Notes: generated by a model not told the origin, from the sequence alone. 64,000 nt of DNA from Hyphomicrobiales bacterium (GCA_021775425.1 JAJFHX010000020.1:62001-126000); one strand, 5' to 3'. Shown: positions 53,816 to 63,598, counted from the first letter of the stretch. Program-made: numbers and translations.

Positions 53816-54562
53816 ATGGCTGAAGAAAAACATTCCACACGCATCTACGAAGCAAGCAGAGGCCGAAAAATCATCCTTATCATAGTCTTCACTTGCCTCA
53901 TTCCCTTTTTCATTTCCTTGCCCTTCATGATCTATTTAAGACTCAGCAAGGGCTTTTATTATGATGCCGCCATTCTCAGTCTGTTTGCAATCCTGTTCGC
54001 CATCTGGATGATATTTCTTGGCGCGCATATTCTCTCAAGCCTGCGAACGCGCATCCAGTTAAATGAGCAGGATGCTGTCTTTAACGTACCCAACTGGCGC
54101 GGCCCTTTACCTCTTCTGCCTTACCGCACAATCAGTCTCACCTATGAAAACGTTCAGGCCGTTGAAAGTCGCAGTGAAATCTACCGCGAAGCCATCATCC
54201 CCGTGCTGATGCGCGCCTCAAGCATTGTCACAAGAGACGGCGAGCGCCACATTCTCGGATATACCAAAGAGCAGGCAACTGACCCCGCTTTTCCTTTTTC
54301 CGAAATCAGTCATGAAGTCGCCATGCGTGCAGGCCTGCCGCTGAGTGACAAAGGCACCATTCACGCTGGCGGCCAATATCTCGCTGCCTTCAGAGGAGCC
54401 CCCTCCTGGGACAAGCCCCCCCTTTCACCTGCCGCCGTTCAGACAGCAAGGAAAGCCGCACAAAAATTCTGGTGGATTATGATCGCAATTTCTAGCGCCA
54501 TTTTGGTCGCAGGCGTCTCAATTGAATTATGGCGCGTTGGCGTTCAGGGCTTTGCACAGTAA
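53816..54562 (+). CDS. Membrane protein of unknown function
   Basis: This 248-aa protein has two N-terminal hydrophobic segments (about residues 20-42 and 50-75) and a C-terminal one (about 222-242). Between them is a soluble domain (about 85-215) with a PH-like strand pattern: TRIQLNEQDAVFNVPNW, VQAVESRSEIYREAIIPVLM and RDGERHILGYT. I do not recognise a named family with certainty. AAGGG lies about 8 bases before the ATG, and a strong terminator follows. It may be an inner-membrane protein with a cytoplasmic PH-like domain. Confidence 0.7.
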   Translation: MAEEKHSTRIYEASRGRKIILIIVFTCLIPFFISLPFMIYLRLSKGFYYDAAILSLFAILFAIWMIFLGAHILSSLRTRIQLNEQDAVFNVPNWRGPLPLLPYRTISLTYENVQAVESRSEIYREAIIPVLMRASSIVTRDGERHILGYTKEQATDPAFPFSEISHEVAMRAGLPLSDKGTIHAGGQYLAAFRGAPSWDKPPLSPAAVQTARKAAQKFWWIMIAISSAILVAGVSIELWRVGVQGFAQ

Positions 54563-54599
54563 GTTGTGCGGTTCACCAACACAAAAACCTATCGCAAAA

Positions 54600-54638
54600 G
54601 CAAAAGGCATCTCATTTCTGAGATGCCTTTTGCTTCTT
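54600..54638 (+). terminator. Intrinsic terminator
   Basis: A perfect 15-bp stem (54600-54614 with 54619-54633) with a 4-base loop is followed by TTCTT. It ends the unknown membrane-protein gene before the convergent sirtuin gene. Confidence 0.88.
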
Positions 54639-54667
54639 GAATTCAAGAAATAAAAAGAAATTCTGCC

Positions 54668-55405
54668 TTACCTGACAACCTTCTTTTGCGCAATGGCCGC
54701 TTCATGCATCAGCTTTTCAACATAGCGCGGCACAATCTCAGTTGCCTTACCCTGATGCGCCTCATGAAACTGAACAGCCCCATCTGAAGGCTCAAGATTA
54801 AGCTCAACCGTATGTGCCCCCGCTTTGCGGGCCATGTTTACAAATCCGGCTGCTGGATAAACCGAACCAGACGTGCCGATTGAGATAAACAGAAAGCAAC
54901 TATCAATTTCCCGCTGAATTTCTTCAAGATGATACGGCATCTCACCAAACCAGACAACGTCTGGTCGCTGACTGCCAACCACCTTGCAGGAAGGGCACAT
55001 TGTCGTCAGCTCAATATTTCCATGGCTCAGCGCATAAACGTGGCCACAATCATTACATTTCGCCTTATTAATCTGCCCATGCATATGGATGACCCGGTGC
55101 GAACCTGCCAGCTCATGCAGATTGTCAATATTTTGTGTAACAACGACGACTTCACCCGGATACTCAGCCTCAAGCCGGGCCAAAGCTTTATGCGCCGCAT
55201 TGGCCTCTGCATTTTTATGAATGTCGCGCCGGTAATTGTAAAAATCAAGGCAGCGCTGCGGGTCAGCCGAATAGCCTTCCGGCGTTGCCACTTCCTCAAA
55301 ATTATACTGACTCCAAATCCCGTTTTCATCCCGAAAGGTGCCAAGACCGGATTCAGCCGACATCCCGGCACCGGTCAGTATAAGAATTTTATCGTATAAT
55401 GACAT
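54668..55405 (-). CDS. NAD-dependent protein deacylase (sirtuin, CobB-type)
   Basis: At 245 aa the protein has a Rossmann-type sirtuin core: the NAD motif LTGAGMSAESGLGTFRD, the catalytic TQNIDNLHELAG with the neighbouring IHMHG histidine, the zinc module CNDC ... CPSC and the GTSGSVYPAAGFV segment. Tyr/Arg in the helix after the GAGMS loop (LDFYNYRRD) match the deacylase group that prefers succinyl/malonyl lysines (class III), but specificity is not certain. It removes acyl groups from protein lysines in the cytosol. GAGGGAG precedes the ATG. Confidence 0.94.
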   Translation of the reverse strand: MSLYDKILILTGAGMSAESGLGTFRDENGIWSQYNFEEVATPEGYSADPQRCLDFYNYRRDIHKNAEANAAHKALARLEAEYPGEVVVVTQNIDNLHELAGSHRVIHMHGQINKAKCNDCGHVYALSHGNIELTTMCPSCKVVGSQRPDVVWFGEMPYHLEEIQREIDSCFLFISIGTSGSVYPAAGFVNMARKAGAHTVELNLEPSDGAVQFHEAHQGKATEIVPRYVEKLMHEAAIAQKKVVR

Positions 55406-55543
55406 AGAGCTCCCTCATCTACGAACATTGCCTTTCTTTTGAATCTACAACAATTCTCAACGAGAACAAACCGGACCACCCAAATTTCGAAAATTAAATG
55501 CTAACGAACCCGCCAGCAATACCTCTGAACTGTACCAGCCGCA

Positions 55544-56626
55544 CTATCCCTGCTGGCCGCGGTGCAACAAATAATGGTCCGCCAATACAAGCGCCATCAT
55601 AGCCTCACCAACAGGCACCGCCCTGATCCCCACACATGGGTCATGGCGCCCTTTCGTCAAAATCTCAGTATCATTCCCTTGCCGGTCAACAGTTTTGCGC
55701 GGCGTTAAAATAGAAGAAGTTGGCTTGACCGCAAAGCGGGCGACAATTGGCTGCCCGCTTGAGATGCCCCCAAGCACACCGCCCGCATGATTAGAAGAAA
55801 ACTCAACCCCGGCATTCCCCATGCGGATCTCATCTGCATTTTCTTCACCTGTTAATTCAGCCGCTCCAAACCCGGAACCGATTTCAACCCCTTTAACAGC
55901 ATTGATGCTCATCATCGCGCTGGCAATATCCTGATCAAGCTTGCCATAAACCGGCGCCCCAAGCCCGGCAGGCACATGGTCAGCAACCACTTCAATCACC
56001 GCGCCAATAGAAGAGCCAGCTTTTCGAAGCCCATCAAGATACTCAGCCCAGACATCAACAATCTCACGGTCAGGCGCAAAGAACGGGTTGTTATCCACTT
56101 CATCCCAATCCCAGTTATCACGGTTGATTTTATGCGGCCCCATTTGCACAAGCGCACCGCGAACAATCATCCCCGGTACGACCTTGCGCGCAATGCCGCC
56201 TGCCGCCACCCGCATCGCGGTTTCCCGCGCGCTGGAGCGCCCCCCGCCACGATAATCCCGAATGCCATATTTTTCGATATAAGTATAATCAGCGTGACCC
56301 GGGCGAAACTTGTCTTTAATATCACCATAATCTTTTGAGCGCTGGTCAGTATTTTCAATCAGCAGAGAAATCGGAGTGCCTGTTGTCACCTGCACGCCAA
56401 GTTCGTTTTCAAAAACACCGGATAAAATCTTAACCTCATCAGCCTCTTTGCGCTGCGTTGTAAAACGGGATTGCCCCGGCTTTCGTTTATCGAGAAAAAC
56501 CTGCAATTCCTCAACCGTGATGGGAATGTTAGACGGGCAACCGTCAACAACAGCTCCAATCGCCGGCCCGTGCGATTCGCCCCAGGTGGTAAAACGAAAC
56601 AGATGTCCAAAACTATTGTAAGACAT
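55544..56626 (-). CDS. Chorismate synthase
   Basis: 360 aa from the ATG at 56626, where the protein starts [20 protein letters not shown] as in relatives; an ATG six codons earlier lacks a ribosome binding site. FMN/EPSP-binding motifs are [45 protein letters not shown] and [17 protein letters not shown]. It makes chorismate from EPSP in the shikimate pathway using reduced FMN. The gene lies downstream of the phosphoglycerate-mutase-like gene in the fabI-PGM-aroC order common in Rhizobiales. Confidence 0.96.
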   Translation of the reverse strand: MSYNSFGHLFRFTTWGESHGPAIGAVVDGCPSNIPITVEELQVFLDKRKPGQSRFTTQRKEADEVKILSGVFENELGVQVTTGTPISLLIENTDQRSKDYGDIKDKFRPGHADYTYIEKYGIRDYRGGGRSSARETAMRVAAGGIARKVVPGMIVRGALVQMGPHKINRDNWDWDEVDNNPFFAPDREIVDVWAEYLDGLRKAGSSIGAVIEVVADHVPAGLGAPVYGKLDQDIASAMMSINAVKGVEIGSGFGAAELTGEENADEIRMGNAGVEFSSNHAGGVLGGISSGQPIVARFAVKPTSSILTPRKTVDRQGNDTEILTKGRHDPCVGIRAVPVGEAMMALVLADHYLLHRGQQG

Positions 56627-56910
56627 AAAATTTTCCAGGCTCATAAATCAGCTGTTCTGAAAACATCCGTTCCCATTGAAAACAAGAGGAAAAATCAAAC
56701 TGAACAGCAAAGATTGAAAGGTAATAATAATATCGGATGAATAACAACAGTCCGAACCATTGTTATAGCTGAGATAGAAAAAATTGAAAGCTCTGGCTCA
56801 AAATTTCATCAGTCCGCATAGCAAAAATAACGGCACCCCAAAAAATGAGAACCACAACATGAGGGAAAGTGTAACAGGGTCAGAAAGAACCGCAAAAACC
56901 AACAGACAAT

Positions 56911-57579
56911 TTAAACCCAGGCAAATCCTGCCATGCCATTTCCCCCATTCCCCTTGCAAACATCCAGAAACTTATCCTGATGCGCAACAAGATGCGGGAT
57001 TTCAATCGGATCCATATTGCTAAGATGCCCTTCAATAATCCGCAAAGGCCCGGAATGCGTAACGGCAATCGTTTTTAAGGGTAAGGCCTCAAACCAGTCA
57101 AGCACACGTGTCTGCATTTGCGTATGCGACTCGCCCTTTGGCGCAACCACATCCCACGGGTTAGCGAACCGAGCCGCAATAAGCTCTGGTATCTCTAACC
57201 GCAATTCATCCCAGCTTCTCCCCTCCCAGTCACCAAAACCAATCTCAACCAGGTTGTTGGAAAGTTCATAAGCCTTTGGGTCTAAGCCAAGTTCACCGCG
57301 AACGATCTCCATCGTCTCGCGGCAACGTGAAAGCGGGCTTGAAACAAAATGCCAGTTAGTAAGTTCATCGCATAAATCAGCAGCCGTAAACCCAAACTGA
57401 TCAATCAGTCTGGTACGCAATGCCTGGCCGTGCCGGCGGGCCTGCGCCTGCCCCCGCTCATTAATCGGGATGTCAGTTCGTCCCTGCAAACGCTTGATTA
57501 CATTCCAGTCAGTCTCACCATGTCGCAGCAGATACAACCGCGGCAAGCGCAAACCGGAACTGTCATTCAGGATTTCCAT
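56911..57579 (-). CDS. Histidine phosphatase (phosphoglycerate mutase-like) protein
   Basis: At 222 aa this protein has the phosphatase core YLLRHGETDWNVIKRLQGRTD with the phospho-histidine in RHG and the arginine in GRTDIPI. It also has FVSSPLSRCRETMEI and the second histidine in AVTHSGPLRII. It is probably a cytosolic phosphomonoesterase with broad substrates and not a glycolytic mutase. It lies 17 bp downstream of a lipoprotein gene, in the conserved fabI-PGM-aroC order. Confidence 0.9.
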   Translation of the reverse strand: MEILNDSSGLRLPRLYLLRHGETDWNVIKRLQGRTDIPINERGQAQARRHGQALRTRLIDQFGFTAADLCDELTNWHFVSSPLSRCRETMEIVRGELGLDPKAYELSNNLVEIGFGDWEGRSWDELRLEIPELIAARFANPWDVVAPKGESHTQMQTRVLDWFEALPLKTIAVTHSGPLRIIEGHLSNMDPIEIPHLVAHQDKFLDVCKGNGGNGMAGFAWV

Positions 57580-57596
57580 CGATAAATTTTATGAGT

Positions 57597-58013
57597 TTAT
57601 TTAACCGTCAACCGAACTGTATGAACACCAGCCCGCGGCCCAGAAGTGACCCGGTAAGAGAATTCATCAACACCTTTGCGATACCCACGATAGGTCAGTT
57701 TCGAGCCTTTAATCGGGATGCCCTTACACTCAGTCACTTGAATAACGTGATTGCCACGAGAGATTGAAAGTGAACCAAGTTTTGGTTTCTTGACGATTTT
57801 TACATTCGGTATGGTCGCCGCCCAGCAGTTTTTATCCCAGTGCAGAAACCGGCCGATCTCAACAGAACGTCCACGGCTGATCACTTTAGATGAAAGACCA
57901 CCAGATGCCCCAAGACTATCCCCGGTAATTCCGGCACCCGGGCCAGCACAACCAGCCACAAATCCACCCAAGCCGAACACCAATGCTAAACCAACGATCT
58001 TTTTCGCAGACAT
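57597..58013 (-). CDS. Small lipoprotein with Ig-like C-terminal domain, function unknown
   Basis: 138 aa from the ATG at 58013; a TTG six codons earlier is also in frame. The signal ends in the lipobox region FVAGCAGPG, so the mature protein should be lipidated at Cys. The C-terminal domain (about 50-138) has a beta-rich, Ig/cadherin-like pattern: KPKLGSLSISRGNHVIQVTEC then KGVDEFSYRVTSGPRAGVHTVRLTVK. A Cys-Trp-Ala segment (DKNCWAAT) is notable. No named family is recognised. It probably sits in the outer membrane or periplasm and is co-transcribed with the phosphatase gene. Confidence 0.72.
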   Translation of the reverse strand: MSAKKIVGLALVFGLGGFVAGCAGPGAGITGDSLGASGGLSSKVISRGRSVEIGRFLHWDKNCWAATIPNVKIVKKPKLGSLSISRGNHVIQVTECKGIPIKGSKLTYRGYRKGVDEFSYRVTSGPRAGVHTVRLTVK

Positions 58014-58180
58014 AATATTAACCAATCCCAAAATGCATGACTAAATTTCAAATGACTAACTTCAAATGAATAGTCTTCCCGTTAACCCCTAAAAAGATGA
58101 AAGCTTTTAAATCTCAAGCCCATCCCTGATGGTTCCATACATTAACCGAAAGTGCCCAGTGCGAAAATCCATGAAAGAGA

Positions 58181-58993
58181 TTAAGTCACAGATATATCTG
58201 GCGCATCTTCATTCTTCATACCCACTATATGATATCCGCTGTCCACATGATGTATCTCACCAGTCACACCACGGCTAAAATCAGACAAGAGATAAACGCC
58301 TGCATTTCCCACTTCCTCAATAGAAACTGTCCGTCTGAGCGGCGAATTATATTCATTCCACTTCAGAATATATCTGAAATCGCTAATGCCAGAAGCCGCT
58401 AACGTCTTGATAGGTCCTGCAGAAATTGCATTTACACGAATATTATCCTTGCCAAGGTCAGCCGCCAGATATTTCACACTCGCCTCAAGCGCGGCTTTCG
58501 CAACGCCCATTACATTATAATGCGGCATAACCTTCTCCGCGCCATAGTAAGTCAGCGTCAATAATGAACCACCATCATTCATCATCTTTTCAGCTCGCTG
58601 CGCTATCGCAGTGAAAGAATAACAGGAAATTTGCAGTGAATTCTGGAAATTCTCGGGGCTTGTATCAACATATCGCCCATCAAGCTCATTTTTATCTGAA
58701 AAGGCTACCGCATGCACAACAAAATCCAGCGTGCCCCATTGCTCTTTTAAAGTGGCAAAAACCGCATCCATAGAAGCTTCATCAGTGACATCACACGGCA
58801 ATACAAGATTAGAACCAAGGCTCTCGGCCAGCGGCTCAACCCGTTTCTTCAGCGCATCACCCTGATAAGTAAAAGCAACTTCAGCGCCCTGCTCACTTGC
58901 CGCTTTTGCTATGCCCCAGGCAATCGAACGATTATTCGCAACACCCATAACCAGCCCGCGCTTACCAGCTAACAGATTCTGAACAGCGGTCAT
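58181..58993 (-). CDS. Enoyl-[acyl-carrier-protein] reductase FabI
   Basis: 270 aa from the ATG at 58993, supported by AAGGA 8 bases upstream; a TTG seven codons earlier is weaker. It is an SDR enzyme with the FabI-type NAD motif GLVMGVANNRSIAWGIA, VVHAVAFSDKNEL and the active-site YYGAEKVMPHYNVMGVAKAA (Tyr-x6-Lys). The substrate-loop region AISAGPIKTLAASGI follows. It performs the last reduction in fatty-acid elongation. It lies upstream of the lipoprotein, phosphatase and aroC genes in a leftward cluster. Confidence 0.95.
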   Translation of the reverse strand: MTAVQNLLAGKRGLVMGVANNRSIAWGIAKAASEQGAEVAFTYQGDALKKRVEPLAESLGSNLVLPCDVTDEASMDAVFATLKEQWGTLDFVVHAVAFSDKNELDGRYVDTSPENFQNSLQISCYSFTAIAQRAEKMMNDGGSLLTLTYYGAEKVMPHYNVMGVAKAALEASVKYLAADLGKDNIRVNAISAGPIKTLAASGISDFRYILKWNEYNSPLRRTVSIEEVGNAGVYLLSDFSRGVTGEIHHVDSGYHIVGMKNEDAPDISVT

Positions 58994-59168
58994 ATCCCAT
59001 GTCCTTTTTAACAAAGTAAAACAATTTTTGGCGCATCCTACACAAATCCGCCATCACGTCTATAGCAATGCATGAGATATATCACGATTATTCATGCCAA
59101 AAAGTCTGCTTTCCATCTCGAAAAGTCGTGAAATTCACGGTTCACGAATACAATCACTTCTCGTCTTT

Positions 59169-60590
59169 TCACGGCGAAGCCTTGTCCTGATCGGAAAAGC
59201 CAGAAAGCATCCGCGCAAAAGCCCGGCACCCTTTTTGAAAGCTGGAAAGGTTATACTTTTCATTCGGCGCATGAATGCAATCATCATTCAGCGCATAACC
59301 AACCAGCAAGCAATCCATATCAAGCTGGCTCATAAACGCTTCAACAATCGGTATTGATCCACCGCACCCCAGCATCACCGGCTCACGCTCAAACTCATCT
59401 TTCAAAGCCTGCCGCGCCACATCCATATGCGGTTTGGTCAGGTCAAACGCCACTGCCGGGGATCCATCTGGCAGCGAAAAACTCACTTTCACATCTCCGT
59501 CAAACTGCGCCCGCAAAAATTGCTGCACAGCTTCAAGTATAGCTTCAGGCTGCTGCCCGGCAACAAGACGAAACGAAAGTTTCGCATTCGCCTTTGAAGG
59601 GATGACCGTTTTTTGCCCCGGACCAATATAGCCCCCCCAAATTCCGTTAATTTCAATCGTCGGTCGGCACCAGAGCTGTTCAAGTAAATGATAACTGCTT
59701 TCACCATGCGGTTTTGTTAAACCAATGTCTGCCAGAAACCCTTTGTCATCAAAATCAAGCGAGCGCCACTGCGCTGCCATTGAGGGGTCAGGCTCTGCAA
59801 TATTGTCATAAAACCCCGGCACTGCCACACGGCCCTCATCATCATAAAGCGCAGCCAGAGCCTTATTCAGCGCACGTATCGGATTAAGTGCCGGCCCGCC
59901 ATACATCCCCGAATGCAGGTCTCTGTTCGGCCCTTCAATATTGATTTCAACACCAGCCAACCCGCGCAGCATCGATGTAATAGCCGGAGTATCCTTATCC
60001 CACTGCAACGTATCACAAATCAGCGCAAAATCGGCCCGAACATCCTGGCCCCGTTTTTCTAGAAACCCGTCAAGCGAAGGGCTGCCGCATTCTTCTTCTC
60101 CCTCAAGCAGAACGGTTACATTGACTGGCAAATCTCCCGTGACTTCATGCCAGGCTCTCGCCGCCTCAATAAAGGTCAGCAACTGCCCCTTATCATCTGA
60201 CGACCCCCGCCCGTGAATAACCTTGCCGTTTAAAGGATCTTCAATAATTTCTGCCGCAAATGGCGGTCGTGACCACTCGGATAAAGGGTCAACCGGCTGC
60301 ACATCATAATGCCCATAAAATAACAAATGCGGCCCATCTTCATTTGCTTTTGAGCGATATTTCCCAAGCACCATAGGGTGACCCGTTGTTGGGGCAACTT
60401 CAGCTTCAAATCCAGCCTGCTCTAAATATCCCGCAGCCAGTTTTGCCGCATCAAGGCATTGTTCTGAATAAGCCGGGTCAGTAGAAATACTTTCAACCGC
60501 GATAAAAGAGAACAACCTATCAAGGGCATCACCTTGCCCTTCATCCAGTTTCGCCAATACCCGCTCAAGCACATCTGTTTGAGAATTCAT
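59169..60590 (-). CDS. M20-family dipeptidase
   Basis: 473 aa from the ATG at 60590; an earlier in-frame start at 60620 is less likely. It is a two-zinc peptidase with metal sites in LFYGHYDVQPVDP, GRGSSDDKGQLL, LLEGEEECGSPS and the C-terminal SIPIVEAF region, and a lid/dimer domain (about 190-365) with NRDLHSGMYGGP. It cleaves dipeptides or N-acyl amino acids in the cytosol. M20 dipeptidases of this length resemble CNDP/PepV-type enzymes. It is monocistronic, 175 bp upstream of fabI on the same strand. Confidence 0.92.
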   Translation of the reverse strand: MNSQTDVLERVLAKLDEGQGDALDRLFSFIAVESISTDPAYSEQCLDAAKLAAGYLEQAGFEAEVAPTTGHPMVLGKYRSKANEDGPHLLFYGHYDVQPVDPLSEWSRPPFAAEIIEDPLNGKVIHGRGSSDDKGQLLTFIEAARAWHEVTGDLPVNVTVLLEGEEECGSPSLDGFLEKRGQDVRADFALICDTLQWDKDTPAITSMLRGLAGVEINIEGPNRDLHSGMYGGPALNPIRALNKALAALYDDEGRVAVPGFYDNIAEPDPSMAAQWRSLDFDDKGFLADIGLTKPHGESSYHLLEQLWCRPTIEINGIWGGYIGPGQKTVIPSKANAKLSFRLVAGQQPEAILEAVQQFLRAQFDGDVKVSFSLPDGSPAVAFDLTKPHMDVARQALKDEFEREPVMLGCGGSIPIVEAFMSQLDMDCLLVGYALNDDCIHAPNEKYNLSSFQKGCRAFARMLSGFSDQDKASP

Positions 60591-60882
60591 CCCATCCACC
60601 TCGTTACAAACCTGTCTCATCTCAGCCAGAACCTACCTTACCCACAATTATTTTTCACCACCGAAATGCATCTGATGCACACCAGCCTTTTAAGCAATGT
60701 AAAGTGAAAGCTCATTAAAATGCCAAAGACGCATGTCTTTGCGAGAAATTTAGACGAAAGTTGATGGATCAAATAAGTCACAAAACTCAGCAGATTAACC
60801 ACCCTTTGCCTAAAAAACGTGCAACCAGATGAAAATATAAATATACTCTGCAACCTGAGCTAAATTTCCAAGGGAGGGAAAC

Positions 60883-61161
60883 ATGGAAGCTTATTTACCA
60901 CTGATTATTAATCTCGTTGGCGGTGCTGTTGGTGGCAATGTCGCTGGCGGTGTACTAAGAAATCTCAGCCTCGGCACGCTTGGCAATTCAATCGCCGGTA
61001 TCTTAGGTGGCGGTGCTGCCTATCATTTTCTACCCGAATTATTAGGAACAACAAGCAGTCTTGATATGCAAGGCATCCTCACTCAAATTGCTGGCGGTGC
61101 TGGCGGCGGCGGTATCATCATGATTGTTCTTGGCTTGATTAAAAGCATCATCAGCAGATAA
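60883..61161 (+). CDS. Small glycine-rich membrane protein, conserved unknown
   Basis: This 92-aa protein consists largely of Gly/Ala-rich hydrophobic helices: LIINLVGGAVGGNVAGGVL, LGNSIAGILGGGAAYHFLP and GGAGGGGIIMIVLGLIKS. AGGGAGGG 6 bases before the ATG is very strong, and a terminator follows, so this is a real gene. The GxxxG-type pattern suggests oligomerising membrane helices. The function is not known. Confidence 0.78.
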   Translation: MEAYLPLIINLVGGAVGGNVAGGVLRNLSLGTLGNSIAGILGGGAAYHFLPELLGTTSSLDMQGILTQIAGGAGGGGIIMIVLGLIKSIISR

Positions 61162-61185
61162 TCATTCGCCACAACAATGTTTCCA

Positions 61186-61216
61186 ACCGGACCAGTTCAG
61201 CTGGTTCGGTTTTTTT
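61186..61216 (+). terminator. Intrinsic terminator
   Basis: A 10-bp stem (61186-61195 with 61201-61210, one G-T pair) with a 5-base loop is followed by seven T residues. It ends the small membrane-protein gene. Confidence 0.85.
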
Positions 61217-61290
61217 ATGTTCGAAAAATTAAAACGGGAAAGTGATTTAGATTTATTAAGGGCAGCCTAGGGGCAATATCCAATGAACCA

Positions 61291-61491
61291 CTAAACAGAG
61301 ATATCGAGCAACTGTCCTGTGCCCGGTGGTGCCGCGCTGGTAACAGCTTCAATATTCTGTTGTGCCGCGTTCAGCAGGTCAACCACAGACCGCTCCGAGG
61401 CCGCATTAAATTTAGCAATTTTCGCAGCGATCGCCACCTGTACCTGCGCCTGACTTGAAGCTGCCGCCGCTGCCGCTATAGATGCACTCAT
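61291..61491 (-). CDS. YjfB-like putative motility protein
   Basis: This 66-aa protein has the pattern of the YjfB family: an Ala/Ser-rich N terminus, AIAAKIAKFNAASERSVVDLLNAA and a short end with Pro/Gly before LLDISV, as the family ends in DI(R/S)V. AAAGGTGA 6 bases upstream of the ATG supports it as real. The family is annotated as putative motility on the basis of location in flagellated bacteria; the molecular role is unknown. No flagellar gene is nearby. Confidence 0.75.
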   Translation of the reverse strand: MSASIAAAAAASSQAQVQVAIAAKIAKFNAASERSVVDLLNAAQQNIEAVTSAAPPGTGQLLDISV

Positions 61492-61622
61492 CAGATTTCA
61501 CCTTTAATAAACATCCGCAAACTTGCTACACGAGAACAAACCGTCACGAATGGAATTAAGCTTAAACAAAGATGCCTAATTTTGTGTAAAAATACAAATA
61601 TGCCCGATAGCTGGTCTTAAAG

Positions 61623-62330
61623 TCATCTCAGAAGAAGTTGTTTTATAGGTCGGAATGAATGTCGGTGATGCTCTGTAATCCCATCAGCTTCAAGCGCATC
61701 AATGTGCGCCTTCGTTCCATAGCCTTTATTGGAAGCCCAGTTATAAGAGGGAAAAGCCTCCCCAAGCTCAACCATCATCCGGTCCCTTGTCACCTTCGCA
61801 ACAATGGAAGCTGCCGCAATTGAAAGTGATCTCCCGTCCCCCTTCACAAGCGTGAGCGCCGGCATTGGCAAAGGCGGACACTTGTTACCATCAACCAGAA
61901 CGCTGGCTGGCACAACTTTCAGTTGTGCAACGGCCTCACTCATCGCCCATAACGAAGCCTGCAAAATATTATCCCTGTCAATCCGCGCGACATCAGCAAT
62001 CCCAACACCGATATAAAGCCGCTCAGATCTGGCCATCTCCTGCATTTGCTCAAACAATAATTCTCGTTTTTGTTCAGTGAGTTTTTTAGAATCATTTAAT
62101 CCCTCCGGTAAATCATCCGGGTTTAAAATGACCGCACCCGCAACAACCGGCCCGGCCCAGGGGCCACGTCCGGCCTCATCAGTCCCGGCAACACAGCCGC
62201 CATACTCGACAAGCGCTTCATTCTCAAACGAAAAATCCGGCCCGCTATCTGCAACCCTGTTGGCTCCGTTTCCCGATGAACTGCCTTTGCCACTTGAAAG
62301 TCTATTATTTGTCCGTTTTTTTTCAACCAT
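61623..62330 (-). CDS. Ribonuclease HII
   Basis: 235 aa from the ATG at 62330; an in-frame TTG at 62345 also exists. The first 45 residues are a polar Ser/Gly/Asn-rich extension of unknown use. The catalytic core starts at GTDEAGRGPWAGPVVAGAVIL with the first Asp/Glu pair of the DEDD site. It continues through ASVLVDGNKCPPLP and KGDGRSLSIAAASIVAKVTRDR to the C-terminal GYGTKAHIDAL. It removes RNA from RNA:DNA hybrids and misincorporated ribonucleotides. It lies 101 bp downstream of the radical SAM gene. Confidence 0.94.
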   Translation of the reverse strand: MVEKKRTNNRLSSGKGSSSGNGANRVADSGPDFSFENEALVEYGGCVAGTDEAGRGPWAGPVVAGAVILNPDDLPEGLNDSKKLTEQKRELLFEQMQEMARSERLYIGVGIADVARIDRDNILQASLWAMSEAVAQLKVVPASVLVDGNKCPPLPMPALTLVKGDGRSLSIAAASIVAKVTRDRMMVELGEAFPSYNWASNKGYGTKAHIDALEADGITEHHRHSFRPIKQLLLR

Positions 62331-62431
62331 CAATGAGCCCCGCAATACCCCGACAAGTCATCCGGAACCATAAAATCAATCAGCCACCTAAACAAGCAAT
62401 GAACCAGAACGATTAACGACATTTAGTGGAC

Positions 62432-63598
62432 TTAAAACAGCGCCATCTGCCCACCTTTCGGCACTGGCGGAAGAAACAGGTCCGTTCTTAATTTTTGCCG
62501 CTGGCGGTTTAAGCCCAATCGCTTCACAGCCAGTTGAAACCGTTTGGAAAGCAAATCCGCATAAGGCCCCTCGCCGCGCATCCGCTTGCCAAATTCAGCC
62601 CGGTAATCCTTTCCGCCCCGCATAGACTGAACAAGCCCCATCACCCGCTGCGCTCTGTCCGGCACTTCACGTGCCAGCCAGTCCCGAAACAAATCTTTAA
62701 TTTCATGTGGCAAACGCAGCAGCACATAATGCGCCTCTCGGCACCCCCGTGCCAGCACCTCTTCCATAATCTGCTCCATTTCATGGTCATTCAGCGAAGG
62801 AATCATAGGGGCCATCATCGTCATCGTCGGCACACCAGCTTTGTGCAGTTCTTCAAGCGCCATCAACCGCCGGTGCGGCGCACTGGCTCTTGGTTCCATT
62901 TTTCGCGAAAGCCCCCCATCTAAACTGGTGATAGAAAGCGCCACCATAACCAGCCCTTCAGCAGCCATCGGCGCCAGCAAATCAAGATCCCTCAATACAA
63001 GGGCCGATTTCGTCACAATCGTTAGAGGGTGTTTCGCCTTCAGCAACACCTCTAAAATCTCACGCGTGATTTTGTAGTCCCGCTCTATCGGCTGGTATGG
63101 GTCGGTATTCGCGCCCAGCGCAATTGAAGAAACCACATAACCCGGTTTTGCCAGTTCCTTTTCCAGTATTTCAGCCGCATTGACCCTGGCTGTCAGCTTC
63201 GTTTCAAAATCCAGCCCGGGCGAAAGCCCCCAGAAAGAATGACTGGGCCGTGCATAACAATAAGAACACCCATGCTCACACCCCCGATAAGGATTAATCG
63301 ACTGATCAAATGGAATGTCAGGTGATTTATTTTTCGATAAAATAGAAGAGCTGGTCTCATGGCGGATTTCAGTTTTAAACGGTGGCAATTCAGCCAGCCC
63401 GTCCCATCCATCATCCCATTCCTGTCTTGTCAGACTTTCAAACCGGCCCACATCATTGCTTGTTGTCCCGCGCCCCCGCACGCGCTGATGATTTTCAATC
63501 AGATTACGTCTGCCTTGTCCCCTTATTTGATCTGTCCTACTCTCAGAATCTGTCCCACTATCCGGACTAGGAAAATCTGAAAATTCTTCATCTGTCAT
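62432..63598 (-). CDS. PA0069-family radical SAM protein (SPL-like)
   Basis: 388 aa from the ATG at 63598; a TTG 21 codons earlier is less likely. The radical SAM cluster is NPYRGCEHGCSYCYARPSH, with C107, C111 and C114 (CxxxCxxC). Other marks are EILEKELAKPGYVVSSIALG, LTIVTKSALVLRD, the SITSLDGGL region and GVPTMTMMAPMIPSLNDHEM. It resembles spore-photoproduct-lyase-like proteins annotated PA0069 or Rv2578c. The reaction is unknown. The N-terminal 65 residues are polar and probably disordered. It sits with rnhB in an order also seen in other Rhizobiales. Confidence 0.9.
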   Translation of the reverse strand: MTDEEFSDFPSPDSGTDSESRTDQIRGQGRRNLIENHQRVRGRGTTSNDVGRFESLTRQEWDDGWDGLAELPPFKTEIRHETSSSILSKNKSPDIPFDQSINPYRGCEHGCSYCYARPSHSFWGLSPGLDFETKLTARVNAAEILEKELAKPGYVVSSIALGANTDPYQPIERDYKITREILEVLLKAKHPLTIVTKSALVLRDLDLLAPMAAEGLVMVALSITSLDGGLSRKMEPRASAPHRRLMALEELHKAGVPTMTMMAPMIPSLNDHEMEQIMEEVLARGCREAHYVLLRLPHEIKDLFRDWLAREVPDRAQRVMGLVQSMRGGKDYRAEFGKRMRGEGPYADLLSKRFQLAVKRLGLNRQRQKLRTDLFLPPVPKGGQMALF

